From Acinetobacter calcoaceticus (GTDB lineage: Bacteria > Pseudomonadota > Gammaproteobacteria > Pseudomonadales > Moraxellaceae): a stretch of 64,000 bases of DNA. The stretch covers positions 248,001 to 312,000 of the forward strand of contig NZ_SLVJ01000001.1 of the NCBI RefSeq assembly GCF_004345325.1. The letters run 5' to 3'. The position numbers and the translations under genes were made by a program. Numbering within the stretch: the stretch's first letter is position 1; each line of letters opens with the position of its first letter. The notes under the pieces were generated by a model. It was given only the letters and a program-made list of their open reading frames with translations. It was not told the DNA's origin and made no database searches. Shown one piece after another: positions 9,588 to 18,199 of the stretch.

Positions 9588-9624
9588 GAAATCAAGCGCA
9601 CATAACGGCGCTTGATTTTTTTTT
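9588..9624 (+). terminator. terminator after hisBH
   Basis: Stem AATCAAGCG / CGCTTGATT followed by nine T. Confidence 0.92.
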
Positions 9625-9751
9625 AGCATCGTTACTACAATCCTATGCATCACAAATAGCGCCGTTTAATTGCGCAAGAATAATATTTTTTTATTTATCC
9701 ATACCTACTTACAACTTTAAAAGATCGACATGACGATCTGGATGGCTTTCT

Positions 9752-10297
9752 ATGCAGACTCAACCACCGCACTTGCCCGTTGAAAATCAAATCAATCTAA
9801 ATAAATCCTCAGCCAGTTCACCCACAGCACCGGCACTCTCTCTTTTTAATACTCAGGGTCGAATCAGTCGATTGACGTTTCTAGCTTGGAATGGGGTAGT
9901 TGCCATTATTGTTTTCATCTTGATGGCCATGGTCACCTTTATAGCACCAAGCCTGATTGAGGTGATGTTCACTTACCATGATTCTTGGGGCTTAAACCTC
10001 ATTGCGCTGGTGATCAATCTTGGATTTATCTGTATCTATATCATGATCGCAATTAAGCGCTTACATGATGTCAATCAATCAGGTTGGCTAGCGTTGTTGA
10101 TCTTGGTGCCATTGTTAAATCTGATTTTTTCCTTGTATCTGATCTTTATGCCAGGCACAGCAGGCGAAAATAAATATGGCCCGTCACGTAGCCCCTTAGG
10201 CTGGGAAGTCATGCTGGGTTGGACCATGGTGGTCTTTATGTGTTTTGCATTGCTGATTTCACTTACTGCAATTACGCAGATCCTGGCAATGCTCTAA
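9752..10297 (+). CDS. DUF805 membrane protein
   Basis: A 181-residue inner-membrane protein of the DUF805 family (function unknown). After a hydrophilic N-terminus of about 33 residues comes the family opening GRISRLTFLAWN, about four membrane segments, and the signature IAIKRLHDVNQSGW followed by GENKYGPSR. A paralogue follows at 10533-11096, with the same layout. The gene has its own terminator at 10319-10344, so the two may not be cotranscribed. It lies inside the his gene region but no functional link is visible. Confidence 0.88.
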   Translation: MQTQPPHLPVENQINLNKSSASSPTAPALSLFNTQGRISRLTFLAWNGVVAIIVFILMAMVTFIAPSLIEVMFTYHDSWGLNLIALVINLGFICIYIMIAIKRLHDVNQSGWLALLILVPLLNLIFSLYLIFMPGTAGENKYGPSRSPLGWEVMLGWTMVVFMCFALLISLTAITQILAML

Positions 10298-10318
10298 TCC
10301 AAATTGATCAATAAGCAT

Positions 10319-10344
10319 ACAGCCCTTGAATTGGGCTGTTTTTC
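10319..10344 (+). terminator. terminator after first DUF805 gene
   Basis: Stem ACAGCCC / GGGCTGT with loop TTGAATT, then five T. Confidence 0.85.
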
Positions 10345-10532
10345 TGCTCGCAATTAATGAGTATCCACACTGACCTAATAAACAGCTTAATGATCTAATA
10401 GTTTTATAACTAACACATTGATTGAACAAATTTTAATCCAGAAATTATAATTTAATACAGTCTTTTCAGATGAGTCTATTTTCCGTACACTGCAGGGGTT
10501 TTTCACTCAACAACTCAGTTAGGAAGTATAAA

Positions 10533-11096
10533 ATGAATAATGATCCTCAATTTCCACCTCAAGAACCCAATTTCAACAGCATGCCGCCACAGACAGCGCC
10601 AATAAACAACTCACCTTTGAGTGCAAGTGGCCGTTTCACACGTTATTCCTTTTTTGGTTGGAATTGTGCGCTAAGCTTGTTTACATTTGGCTCCCTATTC
10701 ATCGCTTACTTATTGTCCCCTGATTTACTCAGCGGATCGATCTCAATATTGAGTTGGTTGCTGCTGTTGGTCTGCTATGTGGTACTGATCTATTTTAGCT
10801 TTGTGATTATGATTCGACGTCTACATGATCTAGATCAATCAGGTTGGTTGTCGCTATTAAATTTTGTACCCCTAGCCAATGTAGGCTTGATCGTTTATCT
10901 GATCTTTTTTAAAGGCAGTGAAGGCAGCAATCGTTATGGCCCTCCACGTCCAGCGTTGGGTTGGGAAAAAGTCATGGCTTGGAGCTATATACTGGTGATG
11001 ATCTTAGCCGTAGTCGCAGGCACTATGTTCGCCGCTTACTTTGCAAGTCAAATGCCTCAAACGCTACCTGAACAACAATTTGAATCTGAATTCTAG
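10533..11096 (+). CDS. DUF805 membrane protein (paralogue)
   Basis: A second DUF805 family protein, 187 residues, paralogue of the gene just upstream: same proline/asparagine-rich hydrophilic N-terminus, GRFTRYSFFGWN opening, about four membrane segments and the signature IRRLHDLDQSGW with GSNRYGPPR. The ATG at 10533 has AGGAAG six bases upstream and is better than a TTG-led extension to 10470. Function unknown. Confidence 0.87.
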   Translation: MNNDPQFPPQEPNFNSMPPQTAPINNSPLSASGRFTRYSFFGWNCALSLFTFGSLFIAYLLSPDLLSGSISILSWLLLLVCYVVLIYFSFVIMIRRLHDLDQSGWLSLLNFVPLANVGLIVYLIFFKGSEGSNRYGPPRPALGWEKVMAWSYILVMILAVVAGTMFAAYFASQMPQTLPEQQFESEF

Positions 11097-11139
11097 ACGA
11101 CTCTAGGGATTTTCACTTCATACAGTCACTCGTGTAGCT

Positions 11140-11166
11140 AAACAGCCCATATCTCGGGCTGTTTTC
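11140..11166. terminator. bidirectional terminator between DUF805 and XRE genes
   Basis: Stem AAACAGCCC / GGGCTGTTT lies between two convergent genes; the loop is ATATCTC. The T-run is short (four). Confidence 0.7.
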
Positions 11167-11185
11167 ACATTGAGGGTTTAATCGA

Positions 11186-11587
11186 CTAATCCTTGGTGAC
11201 AAAACCACCGGCGATAGGCGTGACATTGACACTGATCTCAGCGCGGAGATTGAGCGCAGCATAACGCGCTTTAATTTCATTCATCAACTGCTCTACCGTG
11301 GCTTGGTGAAGATCCGTTGAAGTGCTTGTGGTTGGCGCACTTGGTGTGGCTTCAGCTTTATCACTCTTATCATCTGAGGTCCAACGCTCTGCTACACCCA
11401 GCAATTTCGCCAGTTCAATCAAGTTTTGTGCATTGGGGGTGGCCGAATTTTGCAACCATTGGGTCACGGTTTTTTTAGATACGCCCAAGGCATTAGCCAA
11501 ATCAATTTGCTTCAGATTTTTATCCTGAATCAGTTGTTTAATCCTTTTAACACCTTCGACAAACAGATCATCTTCTTTGTGGTCCAT
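11186..11587 (-). CDS. XRE-family helix-turn-helix regulator
   Basis: A 133-residue DNA-binding protein. A lambda-repressor-type HTH occupies about residues 15-65 (LKQIDLANALGVSKKTVTQW), followed by a Ser/Thr/Ala/Pro-rich linker (about 80-95) and a C-terminal helical/beta tail (TVEQLMNEIKARYAALNLRA). The ATG at 11587 has AGGAACG upstream; a longer frame to 11689 has no such site. Single gene upstream of hisA in the opposite orientation; its targets are unknown. Confidence 0.8.
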   Translation of the reverse strand: MDHKEDDLFVEGVKRIKQLIQDKNLKQIDLANALGVSKKTVTQWLQNSATPNAQNLIELAKLLGVAERWTSDDKSDKAEATPSAPTTSTSTDLHQATVEQLMNEIKARYAALNLRAEISVNVTPIAGGFVTKD

Positions 11588-11859
11588 CGTTCCTGTCCCT
11601 AAATCAATCTCACGTAAATCAGTATGGGTTGCATATTGCCATCTAAGAAAAGTGCCACTTTGAGCAAAAACTGCGCTCTTGATCACCACTGCAAATTTGA
11701 CGTATCAATCATCATAGCCCAAAAATGAGCTCCAAACTGTGCTTCACACGATTTGAATTGAAAAAATAAAAAGCCGCCTTAGACACTTAGCGATTTGAGA
11801 ATACTTTGTTAAGATGGCGAACAATTCATATCTGATGAGAACAGGCAAGGAGCGAAAGC

Positions 11860-12591
11860 ATGCTGATCATCCCTGCAATCGACCTAAAAGATGGTCAATG
11901 TGTCCGTTTAAAACAAGGCCGCATGGAAGACAATACCGTATTTTCTGAAGACCCCGTTGCAACTGCACAGCATTGGGTGAATGAAGGTGCACGACGTTTA
12001 CATCTTGTTGATTTAAATGGTGCATTTGCGGGTACCCCGATTCATAAGCCTGTGGTAGAGGCCATTGCCAAAGCGCAACCTGATCTACCGATCCAAATTG
12101 GTGGTGGCATACGCTCATTTGAAACCATTGAGCATTATCTCGAAGCTGGGGTTTCATTTGTCATCATTGGTACCAAAGCGGCTAAAGAGCCTGAGTTTGT
12201 TGAGCAAGCTTGTAAACGTTTTGCTGGACATATCATCGTCGGTATCGATGCCATCAATGGCATGGTTGCCACCGATGGTTGGGCCAATGTTACTGATGTT
12301 AAAGCCACTGATCTTGCGAAACGCTTTGCCGATGCTGGCGTATCGAGCATTGTCTACACCGATATCGCGCGTGATGGCATGATGCAAGGCGTAAACGTCG
12401 AGCAAACCGTTCATCTTGCCCAGTACTCAGGTATTCCTGTAATTGCTTCTGGCGGCGTAACCAACCTTGACGATGTACGCTTACTCAAAGGTCAACCGGG
12501 TATCCTCGGTGCGATCACAGGTCGTGCGATCTATGAAGGCACACTTAACTTACGTGAAGCACAGTTGATTTTAGATCAACAATCGCTATAA
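11860..12591 (+). CDS. hisA: phosphoribosylformimino-5-aminoimidazole carboxamide ribotide isomerase
   Basis: Fourth step of histidine synthesis: an Amadori isomerisation giving PRFAR, the HisHF substrate. A TIM barrel of 243 residues with the catalytic Asp8 ([14 protein letters not shown]), the second Asp in [13 protein letters not shown], and two phosphate-binding glycine motifs (IGGGIRSFE and ASGGV). AAGGAG lies upstream of the ATG at 11860. A terminator follows at 12607-12633. Confidence 0.96.
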   Translation: MLIIPAIDLKDGQCVRLKQGRMEDNTVFSEDPVATAQHWVNEGARRLHLVDLNGAFAGTPIHKPVVEAIAKAQPDLPIQIGGGIRSFETIEHYLEAGVSFVIIGTKAAKEPEFVEQACKRFAGHIIVGIDAINGMVATDGWANVTDVKATDLAKRFADAGVSSIVYTDIARDGMMQGVNVEQTVHLAQYSGIPVIASGGVTNLDDVRLLKGQPGILGAITGRAIYEGTLNLREAQLILDQQSL

Positions 12592-12606
12592 GATTCGGCT
12601 TTAATT

Positions 12607-12633
12607 AAAGAGGTCTGCAAGACCTCTTTTTTG
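12607..12633 (+). terminator. terminator after hisA
   Basis: Stem AAAGAGGTC / GACCTCTTT with a five-base loop, followed by six T in all. Confidence 0.9.
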
Positions 12634-12747
12634 TTGCTGTATTTTAAGCAACGCCAACATCGCAATCGCCAGAGGCACCGAAGCATTGCTGCTGACCATA
12701 CAGCACTTGTGCACTCCCTATACATTAAAACGACGTCGATATTGCTC

Positions 12748-13662
12748 ATGCCCATTTCCAGTCATTGGATTCGATCCAAAGCACCACAACTGTCCTTATT
12801 GTTTATGACCTTGATTTGGGGCGGCACATTTCTCGTGGTGCAACATGCACTCAACTACAGCTCACCTTTGTTTTTCGTCGGTTGTCGTTTTGCCGCTGCA
12901 ACGGTGGCGATTGGTCTGCTGTATTTCCGCCAGCTTAAAGCCATGCAGCTGAAAGATGTCTGGGCCGGTGCCTTGATTGGCGCCAGTATTGCAGCAGGCT
13001 ACGGCACTCAAACGGTCGGCTTACAAAGCATTAGCAGCAGTGAATCCGCTTTCTTAACAGCCTTATACGTGCCCTTGGTCCCGATCTTATTGTGGGTCTT
13101 ACTGCGTAAAACCCCACATATCATGACCTGGATCGGTGTGGTTCTGGCCTTCATTGGCTTGATCATGTTAACCGGTAATCAACTTGATCAGATCAGTTTT
13201 AACTTTGGTCAGAGCATCACCATGCTCGGTTCAATTGCGATTGCGCTTGAGATTATTCTCATTGGCTATTTTTCCAATCGAGTCAATCTGGCCTGTGTCA
13301 CGGTGCTGCAATTGGGTTTTGCCAGCATCATCTCATTTGCCATGATGCCTGTGGTTGGAGAGCATCATCTGCCCGCATTTTCATGGATACTGGTCGCAAT
13401 TGCTGTCGGCTTAGGTATGGCCAGTGCATTTATTCAATTGGTGATGAACTGGGCACAGCGCTATGTTGATCCAGCACAAGCCGCGATTATCTATGCAGGA
13501 GAACCGGTCTGGGCGGGCATTATCGGTCGAATTGCGGGTGAACGATTGCCCTTCACTGCCTTGATTGGTGGTGCCTTGGTGGTGATTGCCGTGGTGCTCA
13601 GTCAATTAAAACCGAAATTCCTACAGGCCAAAGCCAAGCCTCAAGATTTGAGTGAGCCCTAG
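12748..13662 (+). CDS. EamA-family (DMT) transporter
   Basis: An inner-membrane protein of about 304 residues with ten predicted membrane segments arranged as two EamA repeats. It opens with LSLLFMTLIWGGTFLVVQ and ends the second repeat with IIYAGEPVWAGIIGRIAGER, both typical of drug/metabolite exporters of the RhaT/EamA type. The ATG at 12748 is chosen; a longer frame begins at a TTG inside the hisA terminator and is unlikely. The substrate is unknown. It is convergent with the small monooxygenase-like gene at 13685. Confidence 0.85.
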   Translation: MPISSHWIRSKAPQLSLLFMTLIWGGTFLVVQHALNYSSPLFFVGCRFAAATVAIGLLYFRQLKAMQLKDVWAGALIGASIAAGYGTQTVGLQSISSSESAFLTALYVPLVPILLWVLLRKTPHIMTWIGVVLAFIGLIMLTGNQLDQISFNFGQSITMLGSIAIALEIILIGYFSNRVNLACVTVLQLGFASIISFAMMPVVGEHHLPAFSWILVAIAVGLGMASAFIQLVMNWAQRYVDPAQAAIIYAGEPVWAGIIGRIAGERLPFTALIGGALVVIAVVLSQLKPKFLQAKAKPQDLSEP

Positions 13663-13684
13663 AAACTTTGCCAGACTGAAACGC

Positions 13685-13996
13685 TTAAGCACTTGATCCT
13701 GTTAGATGAATACACGGCACATAGTATTCCACTGTTGGCATGGGTGTATAAAAATGATGTAGCAAGGCTTTCCATTGTAGATATTCTGTGGACTGACGAA
13801 AGCCTTGTTGATGATCCTCGATACGATCCCAATGAATGATCAGAATATAGCGATCTGCTTGATCAAGGTGTTTGATAACACTCAAACTTTGAAAGCCCGA
13901 CATAACAGCGATCAAGGATTTGGCTTGATGCATGGCCTGCTCAAAAGCTGCAGACTGGTCGGCCTTGATGTGTAGATGCACATGTTCAATAATCAT
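13685..13996 (-). CDS. antibiotic biosynthesis monooxygenase (ABM)-fold protein
   Basis: A 103-residue dimeric alpha/beta-barrel (ferredoxin-like) protein. Typical ABM pattern: IIEHVHLHIKADQSAAFEQA, then GFQSLSVIKHLDQADRYILI and the HWDRIEDHQQGFRQS segment. Such proteins include quinol monooxygenases and heme-degrading relatives, but many have no known role. The ATG at 13996 has a CAGGAG site upstream. It starts 20 bases after the stop of the DUF4870-like gene, so the two may be cotranscribed. Confidence 0.8.
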   Translation of the reverse strand: MIIEHVHLHIKADQSAAFEQAMHQAKSLIAVMSGFQSLSVIKHLDQADRYILIIHWDRIEDHQQGFRQSTEYLQWKALLHHFYTPMPTVEYYVPCIHLTGSSA

Positions 13997-14015
13997 CGCT
14001 TGCTCCTGCTTGCCA

Positions 14016-14444
14016 TTATTGCATGCTATACATCGGCTTATTTTCACTCAAAGCCAGCATCCCCCGAATTGCGCGGTAGACGATCCATATCCATGACACT
14101 GTCATCAAACCAATACAGAACACCATCCCACCCAGCGCCACACCCACGAAGGCACTTGGATGGTCAGTGGTGAAGAATAAGAAAATAAATGGAATCCACG
14201 CAATCACATTCCAAATCAAGTACCACCAAAATGTGCGGATCTGCCATTTGAAATGACTGGCATAGAGACTGCCTTGCACCGCATCCAACTTCACATAATT
14301 GATAATCAACGCAATCACTGCCAAGATGCCTGCTGAAAATATCGCTACGATATATAAGACATACAAGATCAGGGTCAGCGACTTAAACTGATCTTGGGGC
14401 TGATCAGGTACTTGAAACGAATACGGATCTCGCGGTTGATTCAT
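14016..14444 (-). CDS. small membrane protein, DUF4870-like
   Basis: A 142-residue protein with a hydrophilic N-terminus (about 20 residues) and three or four membrane segments (LTLILYVLYIVAIFSAGILA, then TFWWYLIWNVIAWIPFIFLF, then VFCIGLMTVSWIWIVYRAIR). The layout and the YRAIRG motif near the end resemble DUF4870-type membrane proteins common in Acinetobacter. Function unknown. It heads a possible two-gene unit with the ABM-fold gene. Confidence 0.75.
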   Translation of the reverse strand: MNQPRDPYSFQVPDQPQDQFKSLTLILYVLYIVAIFSAGILAVIALIINYVKLDAVQGSLYASHFKWQIRTFWWYLIWNVIAWIPFIFLFFTTDHPSAFVGVALGGMVFCIGLMTVSWIWIVYRAIRGMLALSENKPMYSMQ

Positions 14445-14491
14445 GACCTACCCTCTTAAAATCAACGTTTATGATGGATGCAACGATGCAA

Positions 14492-14525
14492 TTAAAACCG
14501 AAGTACATTTAAAACCGAAGTACAT
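14492..14525. repeat. 17-bp perfect tandem duplication at a gene end
   Basis: Two adjacent copies (14492-14508 and 14509-14525) of TTAAAACCGAAGTACAT. The stop codon of the cold-shock/DUF1294 gene lies in the second copy, so the duplication extends only the 3' untranslated side and leaves the protein unchanged. Confidence 0.95.
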
Positions 14526-15135
14526 TTAATGGTGAGATGAACCAGATCAGTAAAATAAGATGAAATACGATGGTCAGGTGATAAATCTTTCTAAAGGGTT
14601 GTTTCTGAGTCTTGTGTCTTAAGCGCTGTTGAGCCAACCATGCTGCTGGCCAACCGCCTAGAAAAGCCAAGATATGCAGGCTTTGTTCAGGGATACGACG
14701 ACGCCCGAGTTGAGCCGCTTCCTTATCTTGGGCATAGCACCAATAACAAATCACATTGATTAACACCAAGAACAACATCAGCAGATTGGGCAACATCCCC
14801 ATCACTGCCAAGATACCCAAAGCAATAATATACACGCTGATCAATATCTGCATCGGTTGTAAAGCCGATTTTTGCGGTTGTGCTTGGCGTTGACTTGGCG
14901 CAGGCTTGGTTTTGGTTTGTGCGGCTTTTAAATACACCACCTCAGTCGCCCGATAACGGCCCTTGCCATCCACAGAGACTTGATAATCCAGACCACATCC
15001 AATGATCGGCCGTGGCCCTTGACGTGCAAAGTCTTTGACGTGTAGGAATACGCGTGACTTGGTCGTGTCGAGCGGTTGAATAAAACCATAGCCCTGATCA
15101 TCGAACCATTCGACTAATCGCCCTTGATCACGCAT
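14509..15135 (-). CDS. cold-shock domain + DUF1294 membrane protein
   Basis: A fusion protein of 208 residues. The N-terminal 65 residues form a cold-shock (OB) domain with RNP-like motifs GYGFIQP and VFLHV. A basic, Gln/Pro-rich linker (about 70-90) follows, then a DUF1294 domain with three or four membrane segments, including CYAQDKEAAQLGRRRIPE and LAFLGGWPAAWLAQQRLRHK. The architecture suggests a membrane-anchored nucleic-acid-binding protein, but no function has been established for the family. The ATG at 15135 has AAGGGGAA upstream. Its 3' end contains a 17-bp duplication. Confidence 0.87.
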   Translation of the reverse strand: MRDQGRLVEWFDDQGYGFIQPLDTTKSRVFLHVKDFARQGPRPIIGCGLDYQVSVDGKGRYRATEVVYLKAAQTKTKPAPSQRQAQPQKSALQPMQILISVYIIALGILAVMGMLPNLLMLFLVLINVICYWCYAQDKEAAQLGRRRIPEQSLHILAFLGGWPAAWLAQQRLRHKTQKQPFRKIYHLTIVFHLILLIWFISPLNVLRF

Positions 15136-15189
15136 TGTATTCCCCTTCAATCAACATTTTAATGGCTCTTAATGCAAATAACGCATGGC

Positions 15190-16140
15190 CTATTGCTGAA
15201 CCGATTTTAGGCGTTCTTGCAATAAACCACGCATTTCTAATGGATTTTTAAGGAGAATATCATCTCCCACTCGGCCTTGCATTTGATTCTTTTTCGCCAC
15301 ATCCAAACGCATCAACCAAAAGCGACATGCCACCACAGCCAAATAAGTGTCTAAGCAAGCCAACTCATCTGAGGTCAGACCACGCACTGATTGATAGGCC
15401 GCTAGAAATTGCTCACGTTTTGCAGTATTCAGACTGTACTCAGGATAATCGGTACAGAAATCATTCATGCTAATCGCGATGTCATATAAAAACTCATCTT
15501 GATGCAGTTCATAAAAATCCAAAATCCCCGTCAACACCTGATCTTGGAACAAGGTGTTATCACGGAACAAATCCGCATGGATCAAGCCTTGTGGGCGATC
15601 TGGATGCTGCTGCTTTTTCAAAGCAAATACAGCAAGCAGTTGTTGTAACAAGGCGCGATCAGCCGCATCCATCTCCGCCATAAAGTCTGTGGCGACTTGT
15701 TTCCAATAATCATGGTTACGGTTAAATTCACGTTGCAAAGCAAAGTCTTTTAACGCCACGTGCAAGGTCGCCTGCGCTTTGGCAATAGCTGCAACCTGTC
15801 GTCCATCGGGCTGTTCAGGATGACTGCCATACAAACGTGGCGCGATTTGTGCGGGTTTATCCACGATCATATGGATCGCCTGCCCGTCATATTTTAATGG
15901 CACTGCCACAGCCAAACCTTGGGCTGCCAAATGATCCAGCACCGGAACAATCTCAGCCGCCTGTGCAGCGGTCATATCTTCAAATACAGTCAATACATGC
16001 TGAGTCTGATCTGGAGATTGCAAAAAATAATTGGTGTTTTGAATGCCACCTTGAATCGGAATCAAGTCAGACACTTCAAGGCCATAAGGCGCGGCAAACG
16101 CTTGAACTTGCGCTAAACTTAAAGTGGTGTACACCGACAT
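15190..16140 (-). CDS. thrB: homoserine kinase (APH-fold type)
   Basis: Phosphorylates homoserine in threonine synthesis. 316 residues of the aminoglycoside-phosphotransferase-fold ThrB seen in Pseudomonas and Acinetobacter, not the GHMP-type of E. coli. Marks: GGIQNTNYFL nucleotide loop (about 31-40), catalytic loop LIHADLFRDNTLF, and the metal-binding GILDFYE. Transcribed divergently from hisF, with about 110 bases between the starts. Confidence 0.92.
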   Translation of the reverse strand: MSVYTTLSLAQVQAFAAPYGLEVSDLIPIQGGIQNTNYFLQSPDQTQHVLTVFEDMTAAQAAEIVPVLDHLAAQGLAVAVPLKYDGQAIHMIVDKPAQIAPRLYGSHPEQPDGRQVAAIAKAQATLHVALKDFALQREFNRNHDYWKQVATDFMAEMDAADRALLQQLLAVFALKKQQHPDRPQGLIHADLFRDNTLFQDQVLTGILDFYELHQDEFLYDIAISMNDFCTDYPEYSLNTAKREQFLAAYQSVRGLTSDELACLDTYLAVVACRFWLMRLDVAKKNQMQGRVGDDILLKNPLEMRGLLQERLKSVQQ

Positions 16141-16253
16141 AGAAAACCTGCAATAAAACCGAAATAAGTTTGATAGAATACTCGTTCATCTATTCAAGGT
16201 GTAGCACCTTGGCGATAGAGTTTCATAATCGGCTGTTATATTTGGAAAAAATT

Positions 16254-17012
16254 ATGCTTGCTAAACGTATTATTCCTTGCTTAGACGTAGATAATGGGCG
16301 TGTGGTGAAGGGCGTACAATTTTTAGATATTCGTGACGCAGGCGATCCAGTCGAAGTCGCACGTCGCTACAACGAACAAGGCGCGGATGAGATCACCTTC
16401 CTCGATATCACTGCCACATCTAATGGTCGCGATACCACTTACCGTACTGTAGAGCGTATGGCGGAAAGCGTCTTTGTCCCACTGACTGTCGGTGGCGGTG
16501 TACGCAAAGTCGAAGATATCCGTTTATTGCTCAATGCCGGTGCAGATAAAGTCAGTATTAACTCTGCTGCGGTGTTCACCCCTGAATTTGTTCAAGAAGC
16601 TTCTCAACGCTTTGGCGCACAGTGTATCGTGGTCGCAATTGATGCGAAAAAAACCGCTGAAAATAAATGGGAAATCTTTACCCATGGCGGACGTAAAGCC
16701 ACAGGCATTGATGCCATCGAATGGGCGGTGAAAATGGCGGACTTTGGCGCTGGTGAGCTGCTCATCACTTCAATGGATGCAGATGGGACCAAGGCAGGCT
16801 ACGATTTGGCCTTGATGCGCCAGATTAATGATCGGGTCAATATCCCAACCATCGCCTCTGGTGGTGTCGGCAATTTACAGCATTTGGCTGATGGGATCAT
16901 ACACGGCGGCGCAGATGCAGTATTGGCGGCCAGTATTTTCCATTTTGGCCAACATAGTATTCCTGAAGCCAAACAATATTTAGCCGCGCAAGGCATTGAG
17001 ATGCGTCTCTAA
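16254..17012 (+). CDS. hisF: imidazole glycerol phosphate synthase, cyclase subunit
   Basis: Cyclase subunit that takes ammonia from HisH and converts PRFAR to imidazole glycerol phosphate and AICAR. A TIM barrel of 252 residues, the usual length, with the catalytic Asp11 ([16 protein letters not shown]), a second Asp in [13 protein letters not shown], and the phosphate-binding VGGGVRK and ASGGVGN loops. The ATG at 16254 (after TTGGAAAAA) is chosen over an upstream frame that runs to 16170. Confidence 0.97.
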   Translation: MLAKRIIPCLDVDNGRVVKGVQFLDIRDAGDPVEVARRYNEQGADEITFLDITATSNGRDTTYRTVERMAESVFVPLTVGGGVRKVEDIRLLLNAGADKVSINSAAVFTPEFVQEASQRFGAQCIVVAIDAKKTAENKWEIFTHGGRKATGIDAIEWAVKMADFGAGELLITSMDADGTKAGYDLALMRQINDRVNIPTIASGGVGNLQHLADGIIHGGADAVLAASIFHFGQHSIPEAKQYLAAQGIEMRL

Positions 17013-17039
17013 AATGTTCGTTCTGCATAACCCAGTACA

Positions 17040-17064
17040 ACACTTAAGCCTAAAACTTAAGTGT
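17040..17064. repeat. 9-bp inverted repeat, twin of 6444-6468
   Basis: ACACTTAAG - CCTAAAA - CTTAAGTGT. Same arm length, same loop length and same CTTAAG core as the element at 6444-6468, and likewise just after a stop codon. No T-run follows. Confidence 0.75.
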
Positions 17065-17077
17065 AAAAATCGAGCAT

Positions 17078-17175
17078 AAAAAAAGGGAGTCCTTAGGAGA
17101 CTCCCTGTAAATTGAGAAACTACAGCGCTAGTTTATTACTCTCAATTAAAACCTTAATGTCGTTTCGACATGTAG
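17078..17175 (-). ncRNA. candidate small RNA downstream of hisF
   Basis: On the minus strand a -10-like TATTAT (17186-17181) is followed after about 100 bases by a strong intrinsic terminator (GGGAGTC stem, 17085-17105, then seven T). Between them are a hairpin ATGTCG/CGACAT (17158-17172) and paired segments around AAACTA/TAGTTT. The -35 match is weak (TTGGCA with 19-base spacing). The nearest minus-strand gene stops 220 bases upstream, so the terminator is better explained by a short transcript. No family is recognised; this is a prediction. Confidence 0.45.
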
Positions 17176-17323
17176 TCAGTATAATACCTCATTTTTTTAG
17201 AATATTGCCAAAAATTATTTAATTATTGACAGATTACGCCACTTAATTAAATAAAAATTCATTTTCTTGATTTACAGCTTATATCCATAGCACTGTAATT
17301 TGCAGCATATTTCAGGCTTTAAT

Positions 17324-17989
17324 TCATTCAACATGCGCCAGTTGCGCGTTTTCTGTCGAGCTCTCAATAGATTGCGCTTGAACTGCGGCGATTTGCTGAA
17401 CGGGGCTCTCCACCCATTTGGCAGGGAAATACTGTTCTACTCGCGCTCTCATCCAATGCGAAATACCTTGTGGTAAGCGGATACCCAATGGATTTTGCTC
17501 AAGCAGATCCGCAGATGAGATCACACGTGTACCCAGTAAATAGTCAAACCACGGTTTGGTGACACACCAATTGGCATCTTGGTTGGTGTTCATATGATGA
17601 TCATAGTGCCAAGGAATGGTCTTTTTCGCCCATTCAGGTTCGAGGTGTGAACGACGATGTACATAATAATAATTACATGCACTATAAACTGCAGCAACCG
17701 TCATGCCCTTAGACAAGGGATAAAACATCAAACCGGTGATGCCTGCAACCACAGCCAATGAGCCAATTTCATTTTTGGTCCGCCAATGGCTGATGCCTTG
17801 CACATAACTATCATCCTCGAAATTGTGCTTACGCACCTCACGATGATGTTCCCAATGTGACTTCATACTGGTCGGTACTGGGCTATAACGTGGCTTTCCA
17901 GTTCGATGTGTACCATGCAACAAATACTTATGTGCGACCCATTCAAAGCCATTGGCAAGGACCAAACCGGCTACAAATCCTTTTAACAT
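17324..17989 (-). CDS. fatty acid hydroxylase / sterol desaturase superfamily protein
   Basis: A membrane-associated di-iron enzyme family member of 221 residues. The histidine motifs expected for the family are present: HKYLLH (near residue 23), HWEHHREVRKH, HRRSH, and HYDHHMN. Two hydrophobic hairpins lie around them. The Ala/Gln-rich tail after about residue 185 is not conserved-looking. The ATG at 17989 has GGAG eight bases upstream; a GTG at 17998 is less likely. It is divergent from the AraC-type regulator gene, which may control it. The substrate (a fatty acid or other lipid) is unknown. Confidence 0.82.
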   Translation of the reverse strand: MLKGFVAGLVLANGFEWVAHKYLLHGTHRTGKPRYSPVPTSMKSHWEHHREVRKHNFEDDSYVQGISHWRTKNEIGSLAVVAGITGLMFYPLSKGMTVAAVYSACNYYYVHRRSHLEPEWAKKTIPWHYDHHMNTNQDANWCVTKPWFDYLLGTRVISSADLLEQNPLGIRLPQGISHWMRARVEQYFPAKWVESPVQQIAAVQAQSIESSTENAQLAHVE

Positions 17990-18199
17990 TGAATTCACTC
18001 CTATTGTTTTTCTAAAGCGACGGCATGAAACGATTAGTTTTTAATATAACCGCCGCTGTCGCAATGATATTGACTTCAAAATTGAATTAGATTGACAAAT
18101 CACGACAAGCTCATTTATGTTGATGAGAACCCAACCTCAATACGATTCATTCGGCAACTGCTTTCTTCATCCCCTCAACTGACTGGGATTAATCTAAAA

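Larger units (their letters stand above)
17013..17323. other. intergenic region with inverted repeat and candidate small RNA
   Basis: No protein gene is seen. The region holds an inverted repeat at 17040-17064 (ACACTTAAG / CTTAAGTGT), a minus-strand intrinsic terminator at 17078-17105, several hairpins at 17105-17172 and a possible minus-strand promoter near 17181-17211. The rest to 17323 is AT-rich. Confidence 0.7.
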
